Part shown: piece by piece, positions 12,135 to 24,491 of the stretch | Layout of the letters: each line of letters starts with the position of its first letter | Numbering within the stretch: the stretch's first letter is position 1 | DNA from: Pontederia crassipes | Lineage: Eukaryota; Streptophyta; Magnoliopsida; Commelinales; Pontederiaceae | DNA length: 64,000 nt | Direction: 5' to 3' | NCBI GenBank assembly: GCA_030549335.1 | Contig: CM060196.1 | Location: forward strand, 10,307,501 to 10,371,500 | Made by a program: the position numbers and the translations under genes | Notes under the pieces: generated by a model | Databases searched by the model: none | Told to the model about the DNA's origin: nothing | What the model saw: the letters and a program-made list of their open reading frames with translations, nothing else

Positions 12135-12608
12135 ATGGAAACTGGACAAAGGGAGATAGAAACTGAGCAGAAACCTCAAATTATATATCGCTGCAAAAGA
12201 TGTCGTAGAATTGTTGCCTCGCAAGAAAATGTGGTCCCTCATGAACAGGGTCAAGGTGAACGTTCTTTTAAATGGAAGAAAAGAGATAATCCATTGGAAA
12301 CAAACTAGAAGCCTTCTGAGTGTTCGTCAATTTTTGTAGAGCCCATGAAGTGGATGCAAACTGGTATGCATGTTACTCATTCACATTTCTTCTGTTTCCA
12401 GAATGGGGAAGGAAAACATTCTTATTTGTCATTTCTGACAAAATCTGAAACAGTGGAAGATGGGAACGTGGAAGAGAAACTTTGGTGCTTGGGTTGTAAG
12501 GCACGTTTGGGTTCATTCAATTGGTCTGGCATGCAGTGCAGCTGTGGAGCATGGGTGAATCCAGCATTTCAACTGCACAAGAGTCATATTGATGAATCCA
12601 GCTTTTGA
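12135..12608 (+). pseudogene. YVH1-like zinc-binding protein (inactive dual-specificity phosphatase-like) with in-frame stop
   Basis: Two exons are visible, 12135-12363 and 12454-12608, joined in phase across a 90-base GT-AG intron (CTG|GTATGC ... AAACAG|TGG). Spliced, they would encode 127 residues. An N-terminal CKRC motif is followed by FKWKKRD, SSIFVEPMKWMQT, CLGCKARLG and GMQCSCGAWVNPAFQL. This is the cysteine-rich zinc-binding region found C-terminal to the phosphatase domain in YVH1/DUSP12. Plants also have it as a stand-alone small protein (Arabidopsis At4g18593 type), and no phosphatase domain is present here. Codon 58 (12306-12308) is TAG inside the conserved exon, where a Gln (CAG) would be one transition away. 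A product ending there keeps the first CxxC but loses the second cysteine cluster. Conservation on both sides of the stop and intact splice sites point to a recent nonsense change, a null allele or a base error. Confident on family; unsure whether the locus is functional. Confidence 0.8.
12364..12453 (+). other. Intron of the YVH1-like zinc-protein gene
   Basis: The intron starts GTATGC and ends GAAACAG. Splicing places the phase-1 G of exon 1 before TG of exon 2, giving Val and restoring the family motif MQTVEDG. Retaining it would keep an open frame from 12345 to 12608, since its 90 bases are a multiple of three. Confidence 0.8.
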
Positions 12609-12850
12609 GGTGTTTACTCTTGACAATAGCTAGTTAAATTAGCATCATGTTGTTGCCTGTTGATATGGCTGAAAACTGATGTCTTCTGCTTAAACTTTAA
12701 GGATAATTTTTCTTTTTCTCAGAAAGAAGGATAATTATTCTTGTGCATGAGCTATTTAATTTGCCATTCAAGACCCAACACTGACTCAACCAAGGGTGTA
12801 ATTTTTTGTGGGACGTCCCTCTCAAAAAATGGTGGTAACGTGTCATCATA
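12609..12850. other. 3' flank of the zinc-protein gene
   Basis: Noncoding DNA between the stop codon and the next MITE-like element. It probably includes the 3' UTR. No clear polyadenylation signal could be assigned. Confidence 0.3.
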
Positions 12851-13464
12851 CTAAGGGAGCATTTCTCTACGGATAGATTATTAGTAATATGAAGTTAAAT
12901 TATCTAGACCCACCACATTGCCTTGTTTACTTAGTTTCAATTTGCAGATAATCTGGATTGCATTGTCTATGAAGTGGCAATTAGGAGAGGAGTGTCCATT
13001 AAAATTGTCATCTAAATGACAATTTATTTTTATTTTCTTTTCATTCCTGTCCTTTCCAATTTTAGATAAATAAAATATAAAAATTCATATAACAACAAAT
13101 TATATTATTACCATCATAATTAATGATATTAATTTATTTTAACATTATTTTATTATTGATATTCATATGAATTGCATATTATTATTTTAGATAATATATA
13201 CATTATCATTTTTTCATTTAAAAAATATATGAAATATTTATAATTATATTTATTTAATTTATTAATTTTATTTGAGTTTTTAGTTGGATTATATAATATT
13301 TAACTTAATATTAGTGATAAAGGGTATTTTAGTAAAAGTCGTATAGTGTCTGTACATAGTAAACAAGGTAATGCATATTATTGGTAATTTAAGAGGCGGC
13401 AATCTTTCGGCAACCTAAATTGTTAGGTAATATGAAAAGGTAATGCAGTAAATGCCTCTTAAGT
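12851..13464. mobile_element. MITE-like region with nested inverted ends
   Basis: The outer ends are imperfect inverted repeats: ACTAAGGGAGCATTT on the left, and on the right the complement of ACTTAAGAGGCATTT. An inner pair, CATTGCCTTGTTTAC at 12916 and GTAAACAAGGTAATG ending at 13373, is a better match. The interior is AT-rich with no coding capacity. Two nested MITEs or one element with complex subterminal structure would both fit. No target-site duplication was secured. Confidence 0.4.
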
Positions 13465-15532
13465 GATTTGTCATTGATACTAGCTGTTGCAAAAGCTTGG
13501 GACTATTTACTTAATGGGATATTACCTTTTCTCGAAACACTCGTGTTTCTGACTGACTGTTAATGAAATCTATGACAAAATTTACTATTTAAAAGCATGG
13601 GCCCTGATTATACTCTGGTTTGTCTAACTGGGGTATTATGACAGAATGGCTTTAACATATCTGAAGGTAAGTGATACTTCCTCTTCATTTTGAATCTTTC
13701 ATGTTCTGTCTATGATTACTTCCCATTCTCATTTAAATTCTGTTCAATCGCATTTTGGCTTCAAAAGTTGAAGAAGTCATAGTTTATTTATCTTATAGAA
13801 CCTCTTTTGAGGACTTAACTGGTTGTTCAAGGAAACTGAATTCCTTGATATGAAATTTTTTTGGATACTTTGAAGGAGTTAAGGACTTGATAATGTAGTA
13901 AGGTATAATTAAAGTCGATGATCCCTCTACTAATTGATCCTGATTCTAAATTCACTATCCATGAAGATGCACACTTGCGTTTAGTCTTTTCTTGGTGTTC
14001 CACCTTTTAGGTACTCCTAATAACTAGCAGGCAGATATTGGAATGTGATTGGTCCAAAGTGCTCAGACAAGGAAAATTTGAATCAGTAGTGTCAGTATGA
14101 GTATATGGCACCTTTTGGCAAATATATACCACTAATAGTTGCCTGAATTATCTTCGTTTACCAACTGATTTACGACCTAAATCTTTCAGACAAAACTCTA
14201 GTATTGAGCTTTACAAGTTATTTTCTAATGTTCAGAAGTCAACCTTTATCCAGTTAGTCATGTGCCATCAAAATTATTAGCTCATATGTCCACAATGAAA
14301 TTAACCTAAAATTAATCTCATATTTTTCTCGTTACACTTCCTGATGGATGGCCCCAAGGAACAAATGCTTCCGGTTAAAATTGACACCATCTCAAGGAGA
14401 AAGGCATAGAGGAACATTTATCTGCTTCAGCAATCTCTTCCATGGATGAAAGAACAATGAGCAAGAAGGGAGAAGTGTGCTGGATTGGAGTGTGAAGATA
14501 TATGGCTTCTGCTGGAGGAAAGTAACATGAGTTATGTCAAAGAAACAGATGAATGGAGTACCAACATTGACTCTTACCATGAGATCCATCTCAAGATCCT
14601 TATCCATTAATAGGCTACTAAAGTCAACCACTTATGAACAGGGCAGGTCATAAGTATTAAGGACTCCTTTCCCTCTGTGCATTTGTACTCCTGCTGTCAT
14701 TATCCATATAAAAAAATAGTGCTGACATCTGTTAAACCTCCCACTGTATACACACTGTTGGAAATTGGTCCATGGAGGTATAGACCTGTTAAGTACCTCC
14801 TCTTGCCATCTAAAGGTATTTAAGGTACAATGCCTATTGCATTTGTAAAATGGAGTCAGCTTTTTTGTTCCATGCCTTGATTCTTATTTGCTGGTCATTT
14901 CTGTGCCCAAGTATTTTTTTGTCTTCTGGAATCTCTAAGCTCCAACAAGTCTGAACATGTTTTTGGGTAACTTTCCTAAGTACATGCCACTTCGAATAAA
15001 GAGTTTGGAAATAATAAATAAAGATTAAGTTTTAATAACAGCTGCACAAGAAAATAAGTTTGTAGGGCTGAAGGAAATTGGATTGACGAGGAGTAGAACA
15101 ACTAAACTAATAGAATTTTGGCATGCCATGCTTCCCTGCTGCTTTCCAACTCAACAAAGTTAAGCTCAACACTAATTTTGTCATTATTGTGACAGCTCAA
15201 GCAGCTTAAGTACTCATGTTGTTCACTGTTACGAGCTTTTGTAGTATTTGGCTGAGTATTATTTAAAGAATAATAGCTTGTCCCCTAGTTTATATTCAAA
15301 CGCTCAAACATCTATCATAATTTTGTCACTAGAAAACAACTTGCATCCACCTTGGATATAAATGTTGTCAAAAGTTATACATGTGGGAGGGCAAATATCT
15401 GCTTGTACGGATATCTAAGATAATATTGATAAATTAAATATTTAATAAAAAACTTTAAGAAAAAACTAATATTTAAAATTTAATAAAACAAATAAGATAT
15501 TTAATAAAATAATAATCTTTCAATAAAAAAAC
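13465..15532. other. Intergenic DNA, no gene recognised
   Basis: Read on both strands, this stretch shows no conserved domain. The frame at 14392-14631 on the minus strand has no recognisable content. Confidence 0.4.
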
Positions 15533-15547
15533 TCAAATAAAAATACA
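15533..15547. repeat. Left target-site duplication of the LINE fragment
   Basis: TCAAATAAAAATACA, identical to the copy at 15767-15781 on the other side of the insertion. Confidence 0.85.
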
Positions 15548-15766
15548 CGACGACAACAACAATAAAATCTTATCCCACTAGGTGGGGTCGGCTACATAGA
15601 TCATACGACGTCATTCCGCTCTATTAGTAACCAAACCTTTCGGTATATTATTTACTAATAGATCTTGTTCTATTAGTTCGCTAAGTGTCCGTTTTGACCT
15701 CCCTCTCCCTCTTTTAATTGGACTCCAGATTATTTGATTTACTCTTCTTACTGGCGCATCTAATGG
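15548..15766 (-). mobile_element. 5'-truncated RTE-type LINE, 3' end only, with 15-base TSD
   Basis: Read on the minus strand, the fragment matches the C-terminal tail of plant RTE-clade non-LTR reverse transcriptases. APVRR is followed by a KRGRGR segment, then ADPT, WDK and a Leu-rich end that reads through a (TTG)n tail. Two conserved aromatic positions are now stop codons. Both flanks carry the identical 15-mer TCAAATAAAAATACA (15533-15547 and 15767-15781), a target-primed insertion signature. The tail is short and the 5' part missing, as is usual for such insertions. A SINE borrowing the same tail is possible, but the coding match upstream of the tail favours a LINE. Confidence 0.8.
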
Positions 15767-15781
15767 TCAAATAAAAATACA
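15767..15781. repeat. Right target-site duplication of the LINE fragment
   Basis: A perfect 15-base match to the copy at 15533-15547. The lack of decay suggests a fairly recent insertion or chance conservation in AT-rich DNA. Confidence 0.85.
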
Positions 15782-17100
15782 AGAAACGTATAGAATTTGT
15801 AGTCGTGTGTAAATATTAAAATTAAAAATTGCATGAAAGAGATGTTATAATTTGATTTATGGTATTTCTTAAATGATCACTTATCAATCATGGTAAATCA
15901 AATGAAAAAAATCAAAATTTTCATATTCTTTTAATTAAAGGGAAACACATTATATCGTATTTTATAAATGATATAAGTCTTTTCCACCTTTCTATTCTTG
16001 TACTCAATTAAATACGTATTGAAATCTATCACAATAATTATTACTTACCAAATAAACTCAAATGAGAATAACTACCATGATTATACCTATATCTATTCAG
16101 GCTATAACAAATTTTGAATCAAACACTACCAAATTGTATACTGTTTTCTTTTGCATTGTATTCTATATTATATTGATTTCTTTAATGATCAAGAGAGAGA
16201 TTATGGATTATGGAATGTTCTATCATACTACCTTTCTAAATGTTGATAATTGTAACTTCCTTGTTGATCCCAAACTTGCAGCTTGCATCTAATTCTCTGT
16301 CTGGATGTAAGACATAAGTGGAATATGTCTACAAAAAAGAGAAATATATTAAACCTCAAAAGTTTGGGACTTTGTTGGCGGATCATTAATTTTATAATAA
16401 GAAAATATGTAGCAATCAAGAAATGAATAACACCATTATAAGGAGATAAAGCCTCCACCTATGCATCTGAGTCATGTAATGTGTTAAAATACACATAGTT
16501 TTGTCATGCCAAATAAAATGAACTAATACGAGTATTGAGTCCTTTATTCTGAGTTTATCCCTAATTAACGGCCTACATGTTAAAGACATTTTCTTCATTT
16601 TATATATAATTTGTCATATATTATTTCATGTATATTATTTTAACAAGTTGTAAATGGCATATGAGTAATAAAATTTATGAAAATGAATCTAAAATTAAAA
16701 AAAATCCAAATATATGTGGGTGAATCCATCAAATTCTTTTTGTCCTACTGCCTTCGTCAGCGTTTTAACTTTTTTTTTTCTACATAAACTCTGGCGCTGG
16801 ATTTCTTTTTTCATGCAATTTGGAGTGGCAGAGGTCTCGAGGGAGTTTCTCATTGTTAGACACAAAATGTAAGATAATTTTATCGGATTAGTTGGACTTA
16901 ACGATGTATTGATTTTCAATAGAACAGAACTCATTAATGTTGCGCGAGTTCGCCAGCACCGCATGGATCATCGGCAAAAAAAAGCTTTAAATCAAATTAC
17001 ATTTCAATTTTTATTGTATTATTTACCTTAAAAGAATAGCACGCATGATTGAATATTTTTTTTAAATTTATTTTACTCTATAATTTTAATTTTACTTATC
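15782..17100. other. AT-rich intergenic DNA, no gene recognised
   Basis: The frames at 16062-16964 on both strands are short, overlapping and without domains. They have the composition of AT-rich noncoding DNA. Confidence 0.4.
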
Positions 17101-17105
17101 ATATT

Positions 17106-19280
17106 TGTAACACCTTAACACACACTGTTACTTTCACATGCTTAGAGTCGTATCAGAGACGTTATACAATTTTATATAAAATAATTTTACGATAAATAAA
17201 TTGTATAAAATGCGAAAATGATAAAACGAACATCTAAAAATTCATAATGTGGAGCTGAAACGTATATAACTCTACAATACTAAAAATGTGAAAAAGTAAT
17301 AACTAATATATGAATTTAGTAGGACATAATTCTACACCACGTGCAACATCTCATAATCCTCTATTATCATCTCACATGTATGAATTCAGATGTAAAAAAA
17401 ATACATGAGTATAAAAATACTCAGTACCTAGAGTCTAACCATAATAATAATAAACAGTGCTTAGTAAATCAATAGCAATATGATACAAATTGATCAATAG
17501 GATAATAGCTTAATAAATCAATAGAATAATATAGTCATAAAACAATGTAGAGGATCAAGAAATATGTCAAAATATCGATCAATATTAGATAATCAATTAT
17601 GCTTGATCATTATGGCACTATCCATTTTAATAATTTCAATTCAATATCAATGATCATCGGCCAATAATAATTTCCGTACTATTCAATGGGCAGAGGCAAT
17701 TCTAATTAATGTTAATATCCGAATGACAATCATTCAATTCAATTCAATCTTTGAAATTATCCAATACAATAGAGAACGCTCGGTCAATTAAGGAAAAACT
17801 CCATGTCTCTTTCATATAGACCAGTGGGGGATGACACCACGACAAGTCGCCCTCAGTAATAGCGCTTAATCATAATTCGTGATGGCGGAAGACCATGATT
17901 ATCAGATGACAGTTATAGATAATGTCTCAAATCTCTTGGTGCACTATCTGTCTCGTACAATACGATAATAATATGGCCCAAGGGACTTAGAAACAATTAA
18001 AGAACATGGAGACTTAGCAATTTTTATCTTTTATCTTATTTACCGTAAAGACCTATATTTAATAATTTAATTTAGGTTAAACAAAAACTCAATCAGGGGA
18101 AAACTACTAGGAACAGTAATATCAATAATTTCAAAGTCTGATCTAAAAAATATGATGATGTCAGATCTGTTATCAATATGATCATGGATGGTCAGAAATG
18201 ATTAACCATAATAAATATTCAATTATCCATAATAAAATATTCAAAAATAGATTTCTTGTACCCAGAACCTGACCCGCATCGGATAGAACTCGTGTCATCT
18301 TCGGAACAACAAAAAATTCCTCGATAGGGATAAAACCCGAGCCGAGTAGGGTGTAAACCCTGGTTGGATTGGCTGGTTCATGCCCATGACAATCATTCGG
18401 CAAACACAAACCGAGTCATTGGAAAATTGAGCTGCATCGTCGCTGACCCGATCCGCGGTCCAATTTCGATTCGATATGCATTCGGGCCATGTTTACTAGA
18501 GCTCGGGCCCGTGTTGGCCAGAACCCGAGTAGAGTTTCGTTACCAGTGGATAAATGTGTTCCAACATGATTTTTTGACCACTATAACTACACCATACGAT
18601 ATTCAAACGATGCACAATTTATATTGATAGATTATTGGTATAAAGAAGAAGAGAATATGATTCCATATTGCTAAAAACTAACGACATAGAAATTCTCTCT
18701 ACGTACCTAAAGTTGACTAAAAAATCAACTGAAATGGTGCGTGAGTTGTTCAGACGCCGAACTTTGGCCGATTATATTTCCGCGATGTGACCTTGAAACT
18801 TGCGTCCGTCACCTCGAGCCTCTTCTCTTATTTCGGGGCTTGAAACCAGCCATCGGATACCCTCTAGAATGTTTCAATTTACGTGAAAACGAAGAACAAA
18901 GTGGCACTCATGGTGCATAATTTTTGTTTTGCTGAATAGGAGTTTTCACTGCCCTTTAATGCATATTTATAGATGTAGGCTTAAGTTTTCACTTTTATTA
19001 TGCTTTGAATTTTTTTAGAATCAATCTTAATCATCCGTCATTAGTTAATTACTCCATAATTATTTAGATTTAATTATATCCGCATTAACTTAATAATCTC
19101 ATAAATATCTTCATAACAATTTCACCTCTTCTCAAACTCTATCTTATCTTTCCAATTTCTCCTCTAATTTCCATCAATTTCATAATTAAATAATTCTATA
19201 AAATCAAATAATAATTTTCCAGATTCAAATAACTAATTGAAATATCTTTTATTTATTTTTAAAAAATTTGAGTCGTTACA
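17106..19280. mobile_element. Probable solo LTR of a gypsy-type element (about 2.2 kb)
   Basis: The segment starts TGTAACACC and ends GTCGTTACA, the short inverted TG...CA ends usual for plant gypsy LTRs. The flanking five bases are ATATT on the left and ATATC on the right, a four-of-five match compatible with a decayed target-site duplication. No gag, primer-binding site or polypurine tract is found inside, and the frames near 18182-18627 carry no domain. A single LTR left after recombination is the simplest reading. Confidence 0.55.
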
Positions 19281-20586
19281 ATATCAAATTAAAGTACAAT
19301 TTATTATTTTATTTGTAAGTTGTTTAAATGTCGATTGAGTTTTATTAAATATAGAGTATAAAACATGGTATTTTTTTTATCTTCTCTCAGTGTTCTCCAT
19401 CTTTTTTATTCAAATTTTGATTCTTTTCAGAAAAAAACATTACGATCATAAATAAATGAAACCATTCAATAATGAGAATTAAGTTTATAAGTTAACATAA
19501 TTATCAAATTTATTTAATTGCATTAATTTTTATTTTTCATAAATTTACCTATTTGAATTTTCACATCCTACGAAATTTATCCAAAACATATTTAAAGTTA
19601 ATCCAATTAATTATTGAAAATATAATATAAAGTCATAATTTAGAATTTTTTAGTTAACTGAGATATCTTTTTTCAAGTTTTATCTTTTTTCTCTCAATTA
19701 TTATTATTTAAAAATTATTAAGACTATGTCGCAGTAATAAATAAATGCAATGACTTATTAGTGAGCATTATTATATGTTAGCTTGTTTATTCAATTACAT
19801 TGATTTTATTTTTTTTACAAATTAAATTATATATCTTTTGAAACAGCATGATAAATAAATAGGTCATCTAAATGGAGATCTTTATATAAAAAAAGTAGTG
19901 AGAACTATGATTATTTTGACAACAAATGAAGTTTATATTATGGTCTATTTGGTTGGGATAAAAGAAGGATAAAGAAGGAAATGAAAACGAGGAGAATATG
20001 TTCTTCTCGTTTGGTTAAATTTAAGACGGAAGGGAACGAAGATGTAAGTCTTCTCTTTTTTTATTCCCTTTCACTTTTCTATTTTTTTACCTCTAAACTG
20101 AAGTAGAAATGAGGAGGAAGACATATTTCATATATATATTTTTATCTTTGACCAAAAAAATTTAAATACATAATTATATAAGTAAAGAATAAATAGTCCA
20201 AATAAAATAATAATTTAACATTCATTCGATCAATTAAATAAAGTAATTATTCACCTTTATTCTTCTACATTTTTTATGTTCCCTTCCTTTTAATAAATTT
20301 TGAACAAAAGGTATCCTTAAAGTGCAAACCAATTTCTAATAATCCGTATGATAAAAAATATTACAGTTATAGTTAGGATATATCTTCTCGTTTTAAATTT
20401 CTACATATCAATGAAACAAAACAAAAAATTTCAACAAACCATTTTTAATTGCATTAACTTTATTAAGTTTTCCTAGTTGTCGAGTAAAGAAATATAGAGC
20501 AAAGCATAAAGCATATGTTGTTTAACTACTTATCGTAGCAACTAATCTCAATCCAATTTTTTAGAAGAAATAAATATTTTATTTTG
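19281..20586. other. AT-rich intergenic DNA left of the CACTA element
   Basis: No gene is recognised. A GGTCTATTTGGTT-like motif near 19940 resembles a MITE end, but a matching partner could not be placed with confidence. Confidence 0.35.
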
Positions 20587-20623
20587 ATATATACATATAT
20601 ATATATATATATGTATATATATA
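20587..20623. repeat. AT microsatellite
   Basis: An alternating AT tract with two interruptions. It sits about 25 bases outside the left end of the CACTA element. Confidence 0.9.
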
Positions 20624-20648
20624 AGCTCGTCCTCTCAATATCCTCGAG

Positions 20649-21060
20649 CACTCCAAGAAAATCACTAATCTGCAAGGGAGAAAATCCTTGCTAAACTTAT
20701 GAATTCCCTTGCTAAATAATATTTAGCAAGAGAATTGCAAGGGACGTGTTTCCCTCATTGTTTTGACTCTTGCAAATATTAGCAAGGGATTTGATCCCTT
20801 GCTAATAATTCGCAAGAGTTTTGTAAGGGATTGCGCTCTCTAGACGATTAACGAGGGATCATATTCCCTTGCCAGTCGTCGCAAAATTTGTCATCCTCCT
20901 ATGTTACCTCTCGTATATGTGCGACAGAGTGTCCCTTGCAGGTTCTTGCCACAATCACTAACATTTTTTGCGAGAGCATATGCCTCGCTAATCTAATTAT
21001 TCATTTGCAAGATATGTTATTTAGCAAGGGTAATTCTATTGCTATTACCAAACCTATACT
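20649..21060. repeat. Left terminal and subterminal repeat array of the CACTA element
   Basis: Many copies of TTGCTAA, GCAAGGGA and variants lie in both orientations. One pair forms a hairpin at 20777-20807 with 14-base arms TATTAGCAAGGGAT and a 3-base loop. In CACTA elements such motifs bind the element's own DNA-binding protein and help the ends synapse. Confidence 0.8.
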
Positions 21061-21721
21061 AAACTTTCTCTAGCTAATTCCATGCAAATAAAAATGCCAT
21101 TTCAAATGTTATTTAAATGTAATATATTATTACTTGTAAGTATAATCATATAAAACATCTAGTTGAATGAACAAAATAAATATAAAAATCCAAGTATGAT
21201 ACTTAATAAATTCATTGTAAATTCTTAAAATAACATCTATAATATGGTCCATAAAATATGAAAAGACAAAATATTCTCTAAAGTAGTGCCTAAAAGACTT
21301 AAGATTACATGCATCACTACTACCAAAATAATCAATGTCTAACAGAGCTTCGATTATTTTCGGAAGACATCATCTGTTGCATTTGTTCTTCAAATCGTTG
21401 TTGCATTTGTGAAAATCGAGCTTCAAAATCACCTCTTATTTCTTCAGCAACAGAAGCGCGAATCTCCATTTCGCGTTCACACATCCTCGCATTGACCATG
21501 TCATCAATCTTTTTCTCCACCTCAGCATGCATGGAAGAAATAGCAGCCTGCACTTGTGCATTAACATCTTGAGCATTATGCGCATTAGATGCATGAGTGG
21601 CTGAAGTAGAGGCTTCAATATAATAGTAGCTTGCATGTGATCCCAACCCATATACTCGCTTCTTATGTGACCCTCCAACAGCTTCATAATATATGCGATT
21701 TTCATCCAAATTGATCCCTTC

Positions 21722-22165
21722 TGTTAATAATGCCTTGAATCTGAACCCAGTTGGTCCCCCTATATAGTCAGACGCTTCAGCAGAATTCTCCTACGGGGGT
21801 CTCGCTGCCCGGTCAGCGAGCCTGTGGGGGGTCAAGGGGGGATCCAGGGGGATCCCCCTACGGGGGTTGCAAGGGGGCGGAGCCCCCAAGCGAAAATTTT
21901 TAGGGGTATTCTGTTTGTGATTCGGATTTGATTTATTTCCTTATCACGAGATAGGTGTCCTATTTTCAGAGGATTTATTTAGAGTCACAATCCGTATGTA
22001 ATTCTTATCATCTGTCAAAGGAAGTGCCTATATAAACTTCCTAGGGGTTTAGACCGAGACCTATCCTTATAATCATCATTATTCCATAACAAAGAGCCGT
22101 CGCCGTTTTTCCTCTTCGTGTTCTTCTGTATTTCGTGTGATCCCTCTCTCCTTCTTTTCGTAACA
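21722..22165 (+). repeat. 5' LTR of the copia element (444 bases)
   Basis: Starts TGTTAATAATGCC and ends TCGTAACA. U3 holds GC-rich hairpin-forming stretches, including GGGGGCGGAGCCCCC near 21874, and a TATA box, CTATATAAAC, near 22029. This copy is longer than the 3' LTR because only it retains this promoter segment. Confidence 0.93.
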
Positions 22166-22168
22166 AAT

Positions 22169-22181
22169 TGGTATTAGAGCC
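22169..22181 (+). other. Primer-binding site of the copia element
   Basis: TGGTATTAGAGCC matches the complement of the initiator tRNA-Met 3' end with one mismatch. It starts three bases after the 5' LTR. Confidence 0.9.
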
Positions 22182-22216
22182 TTAGGGTTTATCAATGATT
22201 CTCGATCAGCAGGGAG

Positions 22217-24259
22217 ATGGCGTCGCACAACGTGAGCGTGGAGAAGTTCAACGACAGAAACAGTTTCGAGTTGTGGCAGATCAAGATGCGGGCACTTTTG
22301 AAACAACAAGGAGCCTGGGCGCCGCTCTCAAACGTGTCGAAGAATAAGCCAAAGGAGGAAGACTCGAAAGGAAAAGAAAAGGAGATCGACCTCGCAACTT
22401 TGGCGGCACAGGAGGAGAAGGCGCACTCGATGATCCTATTGTGTCTGGCGGATGAGGTGATAATCGAGGTCGCAGATGAAGAAAAAGCGGCCGGTCTGTG
22501 GTTGAGACTCGAGAGTCTATATATGACGAAGTCTCTCACCAACAAGTTGCTGTTGAAGCAACGTCTGTTCTCTCTCCGCATGCAGGAAGGTACCCCTATG
22601 AAGGAATATCTTGATCAGTTAAATTCTTTGTTGATGGAACTCAGAAATATCGATGTTAAGATCGATGATGAAGATGCTGCCCTAATTCTGTTAGTTTCGC
22701 TTCCTCCATCATATGAAAATTTCGTTCAATCTATGATTATCGGGAAGGAAACTATAAGTCTGGAAGAAGTAAGATCGAGTCTCCATACTCGTGAACTTCG
22801 GCATAGGGCATCTGGAAATTCTGCAGAGACTCAGGCCGCGAGTTTGATATCAACCGCAGAGAAGGGACAGTCCTCGAATTCAAAGAAATCCAAGTCGAAG
22901 AAAAAGAAAATCACTGCGAAAGACATCTGTAATTACTGTAAGGAACCAGGTCATTGGAAGAAGGATTGTCCGAAGAAGAAGAAGGCCCCTGTCGCTGCGG
23001 TGGCACATGAAACAGGAAATTCCGAAGATGATTTGGTTCTGGCTGCTTCTGATCAAGGATGTCTGGCGGATAGTTGGGTTCTGAATTCGGGGTGTTCCTA
23101 TCATATGACTCCGAATAAAGAGTGGTTCTCAACTTATCAGAAGATTGATGGTGGAAACGTCATCATGGGCAATGATGCAGCCTGCCAGATAGTTGGGATC
23201 GGTTCTGTGCAGATCAGGACTCATGACAATCTTGTGAGGACGCTGACAGATGTCCGTCATATTCCGCAACTGAAAAAGAATTTGATATCACTTGGAGTCC
23301 TCGACTCTAAAGGGTGTCAGATCAATGCTGCTGGAGGCATTCTCACGGTCATGAAAGGTGATGCTACGGTTCTTAAAGGAGTCAGACAGAAGTCCTTGTA
23401 TGTATTACAAGGCAAGACAGTCTCTGGCGTTGCTACAGTGGCTAGTTCATCCGAATCAGATAGGTCCAGGCTGTGGCACATGCGGCTTGGGCATATGAGT
23501 CAGAACGGGATGAATATCCTCAGCAAACGAGGTCTTCTAGGGGAGAAGAAGATATCTGAAATAAATTTCTGCAAGCACTGCGTATTCGGCAAACAACGAA
23601 GATCTCAATTTGGCAAGGCAGTGCACAGGACGAAGGCGACACTTGACTACATCCACGCCGATTGTTGGGGTCCCTCTCATATTCCATCATTAGGAGGTGC
23701 GAGGTACTTCCTATCTGTGATTGATGACTACTCGAGGATGACTTGGGTATTCATGATGAAACACAAGAGTGAGTCCTTCAAGACCTTCAAGCAGTGGAAG
23801 GTTCTGGTGAAAAATCAGACGTCGAAGAAAGTGAAGCGTCTTCGCACTGACAATGGTTTGGAGTTTTATTCTGATAAATTTGACCAGTTCTGCAAAAATG
23901 AATACGTTGCCAGACATCGCACAGTCAATGATACTCCACAGCAGAATGAAGTTGCAGAACGAATGAACATGACACTTCTGGAGATGGCAAGGTGCATGCT
24001 CTCTAACGCTGGCCTGAATAGGACATTCTGGGCTGAAGTTGTTAACACAGCTTGTTACTTGGTGAATCGAAGTCCGGCGACTGCAATTGATCTCAAGACT
24101 CCAACTGATGTATGGTCAGAAAATTCTGCTGATTATACTTATCTGAAAGTTTTTGATTGTCCAGCATACTATCACGTCAGTGAAGGGAAGTTGGAGCCAA
24201 GGGCCAAAGAAGGGGTGTTCATGGGATATGATGCAGGAGTGAAGGGCTACAGAATCTGA
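22217..24259 (+). pseudogene. Copia gag-protease-integrase frame, truncated by stop
   Basis: 680 codons. A UBN2-type gag (about residues 1-200) is followed by a CCHC zinc knuckle, CNYCKEPGHWKKDC (from residue 238). The protease is next, with its motif reading LNSGCS rather than the usual DSG, so the catalytic Asp is replaced by Asn at residue 290 (codon 23084-23086). Integrase follows, with an HHCC finger (HMRLGHMS, then CKHC) and the core residues of ADCWGP, RTDNGLEF and NEVAERMN. The frame ends at TGA 24257, where the polyprotein would continue. A second stop and a frameshift follow within about 45 bases. The element therefore cannot make a full polyprotein from this copy, and its protease is probably inactive in any case. 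Confidence 0.9.
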
Positions 24260-24491
24260 TCTCCTTCAGAACACAAAGTCATCCACAGCTGAAAGCGTAA
24301 CCTTTGATGAAGCATCAATGCTTCAGTTGAAGGTGGAGGCTGAAGAGAGTGTCAGTAAACAGGTGGAGGTTGAAATCACTCAAATTGAGGATGATGCTGA
24401 AGGATCACATTAAGAAGCAGAACCAGAAGGTGAAGAATCTGATGAGCAACCTGAAGAGGAGTCAATTGCTGCTAGACGTCCTCGCAAAGAA

